DNA of 51,357 nucleotides from Flavobacterium zepuense (GTDB lineage: Bacteria; Bacteroidota; Bacteroidia; Flavobacteriales; Flavobacteriaceae), in contig NZ_VJVZ01000019.1 in the NCBI RefSeq assembly GCF_007097145.1, positions 1-51,357 on the forward strand. Reading direction: 5' to 3'. Positions 14,706-24,093 of the stretch are shown in pieces (positions within the stretch are counted from its first letter, which is position 1; each line of letters opens with the position of its first letter). Made by a program: the position numbers and the translations under genes. The notes beneath the pieces are model-generated. The model ran no database searches, was not told where the DNA came from, and was given only the letters and a program-made list of their open reading frames with translations.

Positions 14706-17700
14706 TTAATAATTCCAATTTTGCATTCCCTTATCAATTCCCTGATATATCTTATCCGTTACACCTGTCGCATCCAGAATCCCTGTAACAATTCCAACAA
14801 CAGGATTAAACCCCCCCACTGCCAAAGTAGTATTTACTATGGCCTTTGCCCAAGCTCCAGGAGAAGAAGGATTTTGTGTCAAATCATAGATTGCTACTCC
14901 TGCACTTACTACACCAGCCACAGCTCCTAAACCTTTCGTAGCCTTTAATAATTTATTAGCTGAGTTGCTAAAACTACTAACTTCACCAGCCACTTCTGCT
15001 GCGGCATCTGCTGTTTTCTGTGCTGTCGTAAGTCCAACTTCCTGTACCGCCATTCCTAAACCAACGGCATCCGAAACATTACCAATATCCAAACCATCTT
15101 CAGCAGTAGATATTTCATATCCTCCAGGAGTAGTAAAACCACCATTAGACAGATTAACTTTACTATTATCCGCAGAGTTTATTACAGTACCGTCTCCTTT
15201 TAGCGTATAGCCATATGAATATCCGTTTACAGGGGTGATTGTAGAATCATCATTTACAACTTGCGCGCCACTGCCATATTTATCAACTGCTTGTTGATTT
15301 GATGTAACTGCTTCATCATAAACTAAACTTTTACCTTTTTTAACCCAATCGTCAGCTTGCATTCCATCAGGGTCTGTGAACCTTAACGGATTATCGTAAC
15401 AATAAGTATAAGGCGACCATCGTCTTGATGTTTCAGCTTTCGGGTCAATATTAAACCATCTACCTAATGCAGGGTCATAATTCCTTGCGCCATAGTCGTA
15501 CATGTTAAGCCCCAGCTCGTCTTGCAGTTCCTTGCCGTTGTACTTATACTTCTGCGCCTGCGGGTTACCATTTGTACTGACAACATTGTTATAACCCTTA
15601 TGCTGCATCCCAAAAGCGTAGTAGTTGTTCTCTTCTATGATCTCGCTATTACCTGCTGCCCTTTTTAGCTGTATATCATCAAACCAAACGGTATTGTTAG
15701 TACTGTTATTGTTATTCGCCTGCCCATTATTATCCAGCCTCAACCTGATGTACCTGGCCGTTACAGGTACACTAATACTCTTTGTTTTTTGTACCCAACT
15801 ACCCACTGTGGTAACTTGATCTGACGGACCATTTACATAAGGTACATTTACATTACCTGCAGCATCTTTTGTATATAAAAAGGCCTCTGCACTTGGGCCA
15901 TTGCTCTTAACCCAGTAGCTCAAAGTGTAATTTGTAGTGCTGGTATTATTTATAGGCACCCATACATCCATAAACTGATATTTCTCAGTGCCGTCGGTAT
16001 TAGTATTTATAAACTTACCCGATCTGCTGCCGGTATGCTGCTGCGCGATGTCAGCCAACATGGGTACGTCACCATCCCACCCGCTTTGGCTTTCAAAACC
16101 ATCCTTAAAGGTCTGGCTGTCGTTTATAATACCATTATTATCAGTGTCGCTGTAGCTTAGCCTTACATTGCCCAAATGGTCTTTGTATTGGTAAATATAC
16201 GAATAAGTTCCGTCCGTATTCCTTTTGGCATACCCTTCCGGGTTCATGATAGATTGAATCGTGGCGGTGGTGCTTGTTTTATCGTAAATAATCTCGCCGT
16301 CATATTGTGTTATTGTAATATTGCTTCCATCATTAACCTTTTTCTCTACCTTACCTCCGGCTGCATCATATAAATACGTTATAAACCTGTTAGCACCAGT
16401 AAATACAATGGTATCGGGAAGGTTAAGGTGGTTGTAAGTTATCTTTACAATATTTTTATTTTGGTCGCTGGTCATGTTACCGTTATCATCGTAAATATAA
16501 TCAGCATTAGTACCTGTACCATTGTTTATAAATCCTGCATCACCAGCAGTATCGCTTACCCCTTCGAGTTTGTTAGTAAACTGCGCATATTCATAGGTAA
16601 GCACATCTATCTTGTCTACTACATTGTTATTTTTTAAGCCCCAACGCTCCAAGTGTTTTATATTTCCGTTCTTATCATAGCTTATTAGACCTTCCTTGTA
16701 ATTTTCTGCCTGGCCACTGTCCAGTTTATAGTCCCCCATGTAATCGGCATCGGTAAGACGGTTGAGCGCGTCATAATTATAACTGTAGCTCCTTATAACA
16801 TTATCAGTAATACTCCTCCAGTGGGTCTCGTTTATATTGCCGTTGTAAAGCGATGTAGACTGGGGTAGGTCTTTTAGATTATAGTTTATCTTAAAAGCAA
16901 AAAGGTCGTTATAACCGGTAAGGTTCTCATCGGCATTATTAATACCTTTTAACCAACCGCGAACATTATATGAATGGTCAACTGTTTGAAGCCCTGGTGT
17001 AGCATCATAGCTTGTCCCTGCAACGCCGCCTACTTTCTTTTGTAACAACTTACCCAATTCATCATATTTGTTCCAGGACTGAAGCCTTTGCACACCACCA
17101 ATCTGTCGGGTAATTTTTAATGGCCTTAAAGAATTATCGTAAGTATACGAGTCGATATATGTAGCTGAGGTTGCCGGTATAGAACCGGATGCCGCCCTGT
17201 TATGCATTGTACGAACTGTTATGGGTTTGCCTGTAAAGGTAAGGTCACTATCTACCTTGTTCCTAGTACCGAGATATGTATCATTGGTATATATCCATAT
17301 TGGTCTTGCCTTATTATCATATGCTGTAGCTGATGTGACCCAATTGCTAGTGCCAAGAATTTTGGTCCGGGTTACGGTTAGAAGTCCTATAGGTTTATTG
17401 GTAATCATCCTACCGTAATAATTTTGATTAGGCACAGGCGTACTTAATACATCCGAGGCACTTAAATTTATATTATTATAATTGTCATAATAATTAATTG
17501 CATATACCTGATATTCATTAGTATTTATGGGATAAACTGCTGTTCCCTGGTAGTAAATATCTGTGTCGCTATTTTGAAAAGGGGTGATTGTTCTTATTTC
17601 ATTCAGTGCATTTCCGGAATATGTATTATTAAATATGGTTTGCAACGTTTTACGGGTTTCATTTTTAGAATTTAAAAAATTACCTGTATAAATTACCCTT

Positions 17701-19892
17701 CCATATACATCATATTTTGTAAAAAGCCAGTCATTAACATTTGGAACACGCTGATTTTCATCCTGGGTCATAGTCACCCTGTCAAGCCTGTCGTAAACTA
17801 GATATGTCCATCCGTTACCAGGTATGTGCTTTTCTACCAAACGGTTGCGTTTGTCATAATGATAAATGTAACAAAGTCCACTTACTGCTTCTTCAACAAT
17901 ATCGTATGAGGCTACTGTCGATTTTGTGGCTACAAGGGTGATATTAGTTAAAGGGCCGTTACCGCTTATATAGAGGTTATTATTTTGTATTCTGAAGGTA
18001 TAACCCTGCGCGGTGCCAAGGTCACGGTCGGCAATGGCCCTTTCTATATCCAATGGGAATACTGAACCATTTTTAAGTTCAAGGACTGTTGAAGTATTAA
18101 TGTTTAGTGAAACGGTTACCGTGTCGTATTCATCTACCCCAATGGAAACACCACCTGAAGCACCGTAGCTATTAGGGGTGTATGTAGTAAGTATATCCTC
18201 ATTATCAAGACCTGCAATAGTATTGTCGTAAGCTGCTAACACAGCAGGGTCTCCTTTAGCCATTTTTGTCCATGGGTAATTTTTACTATAGGAAAGCGCC
18301 GTACTACCCGTAAATATGGCATTAAGTGATGGTACGTCGCCACTTCCTGTTACCTCAAGGTTATTGTTGCGGATTAAAAAATAGTATTCATAAGCAGTGC
18401 CTTTAATGTGTCCAATTTCCTTGTCTGCAAAGGTGCCCAACGTAGAAAGGCTGGTGATAATACCTGTACGGTACGGCATGGCAGAAGCCGTAGTAATATT
18501 TACATTAAGTGTTACAATGCCATCAGTATCGGCTGATAATGTAAAGCCCCCTTGTCCGCCGTATTGGCTTGACAGGTCTACATTAAGTATTTCACTGTTA
18601 TCATAGTCCTGCAATTCATGATTATAATTGTCTGCAAGTTGCTGGGTAACCCTGGACATTGATACCCATGCATAATTTATTCCCGTGCTCGCGGTAGTAT
18701 AATTTGCTGTTACGATAGCATCGGATGCCAATGGCGGGACTACATAGGTAAGGTTAGAGAATCTATCATACAAATAATAGGTATCATGTTTAGCGCCATT
18801 GTTGTAAGTTCGTTTTAAAACCACCCTCCCTTGTTTGTCTTTAAATTCTTCGGTGGTTTTATTTTTACCATCGGTAGGCACCCAGTTTTCGTCTTTGGTA
18901 ATTGTCTTGTATAGTTGTTTTGAAGCGTAATAACCGTTAGTAGTTAATGTTGTCCGTTCCGTATCAACTAAACTTGTAACGGGGTCATTTAAAAAGTTAA
19001 CTATAAAACGCCTTACTTCACCTGCAGTGTTAGTTTGGTAATCATATTTAATTGTATGGCCATCCTGAATAGCATATCCAAGATTAACTGACAGCCTAGT
19101 ATTAAAACTTTTTACAGTTGGATAAATGCCTGTCGTGGTTGGAAAGAAATATAAATTCCCACCCTGAATCTTTGCTTCATATCCTGTAAATTCTCCATAA
19201 TAGTCAGTTATCGCGCCGACAAACATATCAGGTAAGGAAGAATTATTTAAATTTATACCTGCACTGGATAATGCAACAGGATTGGATAAAAATTCTTCTG
19301 ATAAAAGATCTAAATGCAGGGTGTTATTTAATATTCGTATTCTCTTAGTCGCTACAAAACTACCACCTGTTCCAAATAAGTTTGCTACTGTTAAATTTTG
19401 AGTAAAATCAGCAAAATTAGCATTTGGTAATTTCCAATCATTACCTGGGGGAGATTGCATTAAAATCCTCGAAAGAGGACTCATTTCCAAGTAACTTTCT
19501 GTATAAGGATTTAACGTATTTTCATATTTTACGGTATTATAGAAATTAGCTATACCATCGATAGATGTGTCAATTAGCGCGTTTGGATAATATGGTGCTA
19601 AAATGCTTCCTGAACTTGGCGTTGCATAGGGTAAATATTCCCTTATCTGCCTATTGTATGCATCATATTGGATAGGTGTAATCAAATCCTCATCATTACT
19701 ACCGCTTTTAGATCTAACTGTTTGTAATGCACGTCCTAAACCATCCATATAGGTCACCACCGTCTGTGCCAAGTTGGGACTACTTAATGTTGTTGGTGCA
19801 CTATAAGTTGCCGTCTTTACGTAATTTGTCGCAGGTGTTTGTGCGATTACCAGTAGTGGGAAAAGCAGCAATACGTGTATGAAATTTTTCAT
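14706..19892 (-). CDS. RHS/YD-repeat polymorphic toxin, full length, with hydrophobic C-terminal tip
   Basis: 1728 aa. Signal peptide (MKNFIHVLLLFPLLVIAQTP) and an N-terminal region like that of Bacteroidota RHS proteins of the DUF6443 type. YD/RHS repeats follow through about residue 1440 (for example NYDALNRLTDADY and YDKNGNIKHLERW). Between about 430 and 650 lie two similar beta-rich insertions (each with GGxxL/I, VT, and RNNNLxxxGxG-like signatures). A carbohydrate-binding-like segment lies near 1340-1420. The RHS-associated core at about 1450-1520 (KYKYNGKELQDELG, YDPALGRW, DPDGMQ) should mark self-cleavage and encapsulation of the C-terminal tip. The tip (about 1520-1728) has Gly/Ala-rich hydrophobic segments (GLGAVAGVVSAGVAIYDL; TLAVGGFNPVVGIVTGIL) and no catalytic motif, suggesting a pore-forming or membrane-active toxin. 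Preceded by its 1120-aa RHS partner, followed by a membrane immunity candidate. Confidence 0.9.
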   Translation of the reverse strand: MKNFIHVLLLFPLLVIAQTPATNYVKTATYSAPTTLSSPNLAQTVVTYMDGLGRALQTVRSKSGSNDEDLITPIQYDAYNRQIREYLPYATPSSGSILAPYYPNALIDTSIDGIANFYNTVKYENTLNPYTESYLEMSPLSRILMQSPPGNDWKLPNANFADFTQNLTVANLFGTGGSFVATKRIRILNNTLHLDLLSEEFLSNPVALSSAGINLNNSSLPDMFVGAITDYYGEFTGYEAKIQGGNLYFFPTTTGIYPTVKSFNTRLSVNLGYAIQDGHTIKYDYQTNTAGEVRRFIVNFLNDPVTSLVDTERTTLTTNGYYASKQLYKTITKDENWVPTDGKNKTTEEFKDKQGRVVLKRTYNNGAKHDTYYLYDRFSNLTYVVPPLASDAIVTANYTTASTGINYAWVSMSRVTQQLADNYNHELQDYDNSEILNVDLSSQYGGQGGFTLSADTDGIVTLNVNITTASAMPYRTGIITSLSTLGTFADKEIGHIKGTAYEYYFLIRNNNLEVTGSGDVPSLNAIFTGSTALSYSKNYPWTKMAKGDPAVLAAYDNTIAGLDNEDILTTYTPNSYGASGGVSIGVDEYDTVTVSLNINTSTVLELKNGSVFPLDIERAIADRDLGTAQGYTFRIQNNNLYISGNGPLTNITLVATKSTVASYDIVEEAVSGLCYIYHYDKRNRLVEKHIPGNGWTYLVYDRLDRVTMTQDENQRVPNVNDWLFTKYDVYGRVIYTGNFLNSKNETRKTLQTIFNNTYSGNALNEIRTITPFQNSDTDIYYQGTAVYPINTNEYQVYAINYYDNYNNINLSASDVLSTPVPNQNYYGRMITNKPIGLLTVTRTKILGTSNWVTSATAYDNKARPIWIYTNDTYLGTRNKVDSDLTFTGKPITVRTMHNRAASGSIPATSATYIDSYTYDNSLRPLKITRQIGGVQRLQSWNKYDELGKLLQKKVGGVAGTSYDATPGLQTVDHSYNVRGWLKGINNADENLTGYNDLFAFKINYNLKDLPQSTSLYNGNINETHWRSITDNVIRSYSYNYDALNRLTDADYMGDYKLDSGQAENYKEGLISYDKNGNIKHLERWGLKNNNVVDKIDVLTYEYAQFTNKLEGVSDTAGDAGFINNGTGTNADYIYDDNGNMTSDQNKNIVKITYNHLNLPDTIVFTGANRFITYLYDAAGGKVEKKVNDGSNITITQYDGEIIYDKTSTTATIQSIMNPEGYAKRNTDGTYSYIYQYKDHLGNVRLSYSDTDNNGIINDSQTFKDGFESQSGWDGDVPMLADIAQQHTGSRSGKFINTNTDGTEKYQFMDVWVPINNTSTTNYTLSYWVKSNGPSAEAFLYTKDAAGNVNVPYVNGPSDQVTTVGSWVQKTKSISVPVTARYIRLRLDNNGQANNNNSTNNTVWFDDIQLKRAAGNSEIIEENNYYAFGMQHKGYNNVVSTNGNPQAQKYKYNGKELQDELGLNMYDYGARNYDPALGRWFNIDPKAETSRRWSPYTYCYDNPLRFTDPDGMQADDWVKKGKSLVYDEAVTSNQQAVDKYGSGAQVVNDDSTITPVNGYSYGYTLKGDGTVINSADNSKVNLSNGGFTTPGGYEISTAEDGLDIGNVSDAVGLGMAVQEVGLTTAQKTADAAAEVAGEVSSFSNSANKLLKATKGLGAVAGVVSAGVAIYDLTQNPSSPGAWAKAIVNTTLAVGGFNPVVGIVTGILDATGVTDKIYQGIDKGMQNWNY

Positions 19893-19904
19893 GATCTGTT
19901 GCTT

Positions 19905-22900
19905 TTAATTTTGGGTTTTGTATTTATAATCATTTTCGGACAAATAGTTATTCTCAGAATCCTTAACCCATTGAAGGCGTCCAAAATTATCATAGCCGTA
20001 GATTGTGAATGTTCCCATTGGATCAGTAACTTTAGTAACTCCAATTAGTGGACTGTACTCGTACGTTGTGACCTTTGCATTGGGTAGTGCTGTCCTTAAA
20101 TTAGTAGGTAATGTAGTTTGTGTGTAACCATTTACAGTTGCAATTGAGACACCGAGTCCCGCTGCAATTTCAGCATAAGAAGCATTTTCGATCATTGCTA
20201 TAGGCTGAGTCTTATTATAGCCCCAGATATAGGAGATTGTTATCCCATCTATTTGTTTTACCTCAAGTGGATTATCATCAGTATCATAGGAGAGGAACTG
20301 TATTTTATTCTCAAGATTCTCATTTCCTTTTGATACGGCTATAAAGTTAGGACGTGCAAATGCATCGTAAAGGATATGTTGAGTAGATATTAAATTGTTA
20401 TTATCGTATTGTTTGACTTCCTGGATTTGACCAATATTATTGTTACTTGCTGCGCCTGGATCAGTATAATATGTATACTCTGATTTTAATTTTTCAGCCG
20501 TGCCATAAACCTCTTTTAGATAAGTAGCTATCTTTTTATTAATAGGATTATATGTGTACTCTTCTTTTGTTGAAACAATATCCTGAGTGTTATCAGACCT
20601 GTAGAAATACTCTTTTTTAGTTATAGTTTTTAATTTTGCCCATCCAAATGCTTCGTATATTGTTGACATTGTAACAAAACTATATACCGGACCACAGCCA
20701 CAATCTCCCGATGTACATGTACTAACATAATCCATATAAGTTGCGTAAGTACTATACGGCCCTGTAAAGACACAATTTTGTGGAGACCAGTACTTTATAC
20801 TTGTTAAATCTTCCGCTTCTTCAAAATCGTACTCTTGAGTGGTCTCGGTAAGAATTCTCCCATTATTGTGAAATACTTTTTCGTTTTTGAGGAGTCCTCT
20901 CTTGTAGTCATAATTTTTGGTTGGAAAGAAAGGATAATAGTGCTCATAAGAGTCTTCAGGAACATCGATGGGGGAAGAGTAAGTATACTTTGAATAGCCA
21001 AGGCCTGTTTCGGAAACAGTAACATTTTTGTACCCGACATCTGTTCCACGGGTCTTTTGTGCCATTAAATTGTTTTGGTCGGCCGTTACAATGTAAAACA
21101 ATGTAATCGAAGTGGGAGGCGGTGGATTAAGTTCGCCACATTCATAAAGTACATTCACTTCTTGATTATAGGTATATACAGGTTTAGCAAATACAAGTGA
21201 GCCGCTACTTTTACTGCTATTATCGAAAAAATGATATTTAAAGTCTTTTTGTTTTGCAGGAACTATTGTTTGATTTGGAAGATTATAATAGTCAGCAACT
21301 ACATCCTGATCAAAATAGCCAATATTTTTAATTCGAATTCCACCACCATATAGGAATTGCTTTTGAAATAAATTCTTATTTTTTCTACCGACGGTAACGC
21401 TCATTGAAAAGTTATTTGGATAGTCAATATTTTGGGTGCTAAAAGTTATAAAATAAGTCCCAACGTCCAATTGCACATATTTTGGGTATAAACTTGGATC
21501 CTGAGGGTCATTACTAAATCCGGTAACAGGAATACTTCCGCTGCCGTTAACTTTACGTACTCCAATCATCCAAATGGCAGTGCTATTCCAATTGCCCCCA
21601 GCCGAGATACAAACCTTTTGAGGGGTATTTATTGTAAATGTATAAGCACTATTCTGATTCGTTACCAGCTGAGTGAATACAAATGGCGGTGGTGCGTCAT
21701 CCGTCCAATTGTCAGGATTATCATCAAAATTTGTTAATGCCTGATTTCCTATAAAGGAGTAAGTATTAGACTCAAAATTAAAGATTTTACAACCGCCAGT
21801 TGGCAGCTTTATTTTTTGGAGCACATCCATTGTTGTAAAGCCAGGGGTCGGCTCTTTATAGTAACCGGTTAAACAGCTCGTATTGTAATTAAAGTAGCCC
21901 CAATAGTCCTGGTAAACAAGACTTTCATCGTAGCCCTGTTTAGTTTTGTAGTAAAATCTGTGCGATTGAGTGATGGTATCTGTAAAGTTACCTTCACTAA
22001 CCTTTTTTAATATCATTCTCGTCCCAAAACGTGAATTAACACTCTCGTCAACTATGGTTGAATAGCCATGTGTAAGTACATATCGTTTTACTCCTACATC
22101 ATTAAGATCTTTAACGGCAATGCTTTTTAGGCGATAAGCGCTGGTATTATCCTTATCCTGTCTTCCACCCTCAAGTTCAAAATCAATTTTTGCTTTCCCT
22201 TCAACAATTATCTGTTTTAATTTTTTGGTTTTGGTTGACCGTGTTGAACCGCTCCAAACTTGTGTTGGTAACATTAAAGTTCTTCTGTCACAAAATTGCG
22301 TTAATACTACTAAATCCGCATTGTAGTTTGGTGCATAATTATATTTATTAACCGTACTTTTTACAACCTCTGTGAGGATTTCGTTGTCAGGGTTATAGCT
22401 AAGAGTTAGAAGAACCTTACCATTTATATCTTTTACTTGAGATAACTGATATGCACTAAAATAAACTGATGTAGGTGTAGGATTATTTGGCCCACCTTCT
22501 TGTGAACCTGAATTGCCTGTTTCGCTCGTCTCTTCATTTATATCGAATAAAAATTGATTGCCCTTATCATCACGAATAGTAAATGAACTTACTTTATAAG
22601 TTGATGTATTAATATTAAACTCAATTTTAAGGTCGTCTGTATTGTCAAGTCGTACAACCTTGAAAGTATTTTGGTCTTTTTCTATATAAAATCGCCCAGA
22701 ATGCCCCATAAAGTTAAACTGATAGAAGTCCTGTTCGGTGTCAAACTTGCCTTTTTCATTAGCCTGGTACATATATTCATTATGAGCATTCTGATCATAC
22801 GTTGTACCGTATAAAGCAGCTTTGCGAATTGTGTAATACATATTTCTTTGATTAACGTCATTATTATCTCGGTATATACCGATCCTGCCTGACTCCAATA

Positions 22901-23267
22901 TTTCATCAGGAAATCCTTTAACGGTTCGAGATATTGTTCCACCCGCCATCAAATTCCACCCAAGCCCAACATAACTTGCGACTTCTGAAGCCGCAATACT
23001 TAGGGGATGATAATTGAGAGATAAGTTAACCGCGATATCTTTTGATCGCGACTGAATACTGTATATCGGTATTGAAATGTCGGGAATACCGCTATAGTTA
23101 TCTACCGGAACTTCTTCAAATTTCATCAATGCAGCAACCGATGGCGAAGGGGGTGAAATTTTTGGCAGGTCTGCGTTAATATTCGGTTGTTCCTGAGATA
23201 GGCATGGCCATGAAATGAGGATAAATACTAATACGTATTTACAATGCAATTTAAAATATGATAGCAT
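19905..23267 (-). CDS. RHS partner protein with SpvB-like/YD architecture
   Basis: 1120 aa with a signal peptide (LVFILISWPCLSQEQ). The start after the signal resembles Bacteroidota RHS companions: PVDNYSGIPDISIPIY, then SLNYHPLSIAASEVASYVGL and GWNLMAGGTISRTVKGFPDE, a SpvB-like beta-propeller entrance. The C-terminal third carries YD-type repeats (IYGYDNFGRLQWVKDSENNY at the end) but no RHS core and no toxin tip. It ends 12 nt before the start of the 1728-aa RHS toxin, so the two are one operon. By analogy with TcB/TcC cocoons it may form one half of the shell with the toxin protein as the other half; that is inference. Codons are AT-rich compared with the mobilisation genes. Confidence 0.85.
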   Translation of the reverse strand: MLSYFKLHCKYVLVFILISWPCLSQEQPNINADLPKISPPSPSVAALMKFEEVPVDNYSGIPDISIPIYSIQSRSKDIAVNLSLNYHPLSIAASEVASYVGLGWNLMAGGTISRTVKGFPDEILESGRIGIYRDNNDVNQRNMYYTIRKAALYGTTYDQNAHNEYMYQANEKGKFDTEQDFYQFNFMGHSGRFYIEKDQNTFKVVRLDNTDDLKIEFNINTSTYKVSSFTIRDDKGNQFLFDINEETSETGNSGSQEGGPNNPTPTSVYFSAYQLSQVKDINGKVLLTLSYNPDNEILTEVVKSTVNKYNYAPNYNADLVVLTQFCDRRTLMLPTQVWSGSTRSTKTKKLKQIIVEGKAKIDFELEGGRQDKDNTSAYRLKSIAVKDLNDVGVKRYVLTHGYSTIVDESVNSRFGTRMILKKVSEGNFTDTITQSHRFYYKTKQGYDESLVYQDYWGYFNYNTSCLTGYYKEPTPGFTTMDVLQKIKLPTGGCKIFNFESNTYSFIGNQALTNFDDNPDNWTDDAPPPFVFTQLVTNQNSAYTFTINTPQKVCISAGGNWNSTAIWMIGVRKVNGSGSIPVTGFSNDPQDPSLYPKYVQLDVGTYFITFSTQNIDYPNNFSMSVTVGRKNKNLFQKQFLYGGGIRIKNIGYFDQDVVADYYNLPNQTIVPAKQKDFKYHFFDNSSKSSGSLVFAKPVYTYNQEVNVLYECGELNPPPPTSITLFYIVTADQNNLMAQKTRGTDVGYKNVTVSETGLGYSKYTYSSPIDVPEDSYEHYYPFFPTKNYDYKRGLLKNEKVFHNNGRILTETTQEYDFEEAEDLTSIKYWSPQNCVFTGPYSTYATYMDYVSTCTSGDCGCGPVYSFVTMSTIYEAFGWAKLKTITKKEYFYRSDNTQDIVSTKEEYTYNPINKKIATYLKEVYGTAEKLKSEYTYYTDPGAASNNNIGQIQEVKQYDNNNLISTQHILYDAFARPNFIAVSKGNENLENKIQFLSYDTDDNPLEVKQIDGITISYIWGYNKTQPIAMIENASYAEIAAGLGVSIATVNGYTQTTLPTNLRTALPNAKVTTYEYSPLIGVTKVTDPMGTFTIYGYDNFGRLQWVKDSENNYLSENDYKYKTQN

Positions 23268-23644
23268 AGTAAGTTAGGTTGGTGAGGGACTAATAATTTA
23301 TTGTTGGAAAAGTATCACAATATTAAAAGCTATACATCCCTATTGATGGCTATTTTTTAAGAAGTTATTAACAAGAAATAAATCTCAAATAAATTACACA
23401 AAGTGTTAAATAATGTTGAAAATCAGTATTTTGATAAATAAATTATCAAGATTTTAAGATTTAATATTGTAAAAATTTATTATAGGTTGTTAAGTGGCAT
23501 AGCAGGATGATATCCATTGTTAATAAGTCTACGTTGGATAATAGCCCGCACATTAAAAACAAGCAAACTAAATATTAAAAATAACCATATATATATGTGT
23601 GTTTATACAGGATATATAAGCGTCCTTTCCTCTTTTAATTTTTT
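23268..23644. other. AT-rich divergent intergenic region
   Basis: 377 bp between the start of the RHS operon (minus) and an XRE-like regulator (plus). Strongly AT-rich with a CATATATATATG tract near 23587-23600. It must hold the promoters of both directions; no clean TAnnTTTG/TTTG pair or operator could be assigned by eye. Confidence 0.4.
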
Positions 23645-24082
23645 ATGGAAGAGGAGCTTTTTGAGATTATTATATTGGAACTTGATTATTTTTTGATTGA
23701 AAGAGTTCGGGAAATGAGGATTAAGCATAAGCCGTATTTGTCTATGCTTAAGCTTTCTCAGGAAATAGATCTTGGTGACAGTTATATTAGCAGTGTCGAG
23801 AATTTAAAGTCGAGGGTTAAATACAATATTAGGGCTCTCCATAAAATTGCTGGCTTTTTTAAGCTAAAGTCATACAATGAGCTGTTCCCTTCAAGGGTGA
23901 TGAAAAATGATATTGTACGAATGCGTTTAAAAAAGTTACCTATTAAAAAAGGAAAACTAAACATGAATGATGATGGAACAGTGGACAAAGCCTTTGAAAT
24001 AATATCAATTACTCCGCTTAACGAGAACGAATTACAACTTTGGAAATCTAACAAGCTCGACTATCTAACCATCATTAAATAA
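23645..24082 (+). CDS. XRE-like HTH regulator
   Basis: 145 aa. The first half holds an XRE-type helix-turn-helix: VREMRIKHKPYLSMLKLSQE followed by DSYISSVENLKSRVKYNIRA and LHKIAGFFKLKSYNELFP. The C-terminal half (about 80-145) is Lys-rich and unassigned. It is divergent from the RHS operon and convergent with mobC (11 nt between stops), so it could regulate the RHS genes or the mobilisation block. ATG at 23645 is the only reasonable start. Confidence 0.75.
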   Translation: MEEELFEIIILELDYFLIERVREMRIKHKPYLSMLKLSQEIDLGDSYISSVENLKSRVKYNIRALHKIAGFFKLKSYNELFPSRVMKNDIVRMRLKKLPIKKGKLNMNDDGTVDKAFEIISITPLNENELQLWKSNKLDYLTIIK

Positions 24083-24093
24083 GTCAATCAGTA

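Noticed and set aside
15625..18606. Several plus-strand frames of 60-80 codons inside the RHS toxin gene
   Set aside because: They lie opposite a clearly coding minus-strand gene and have no start context, domain or codon pattern of their own.
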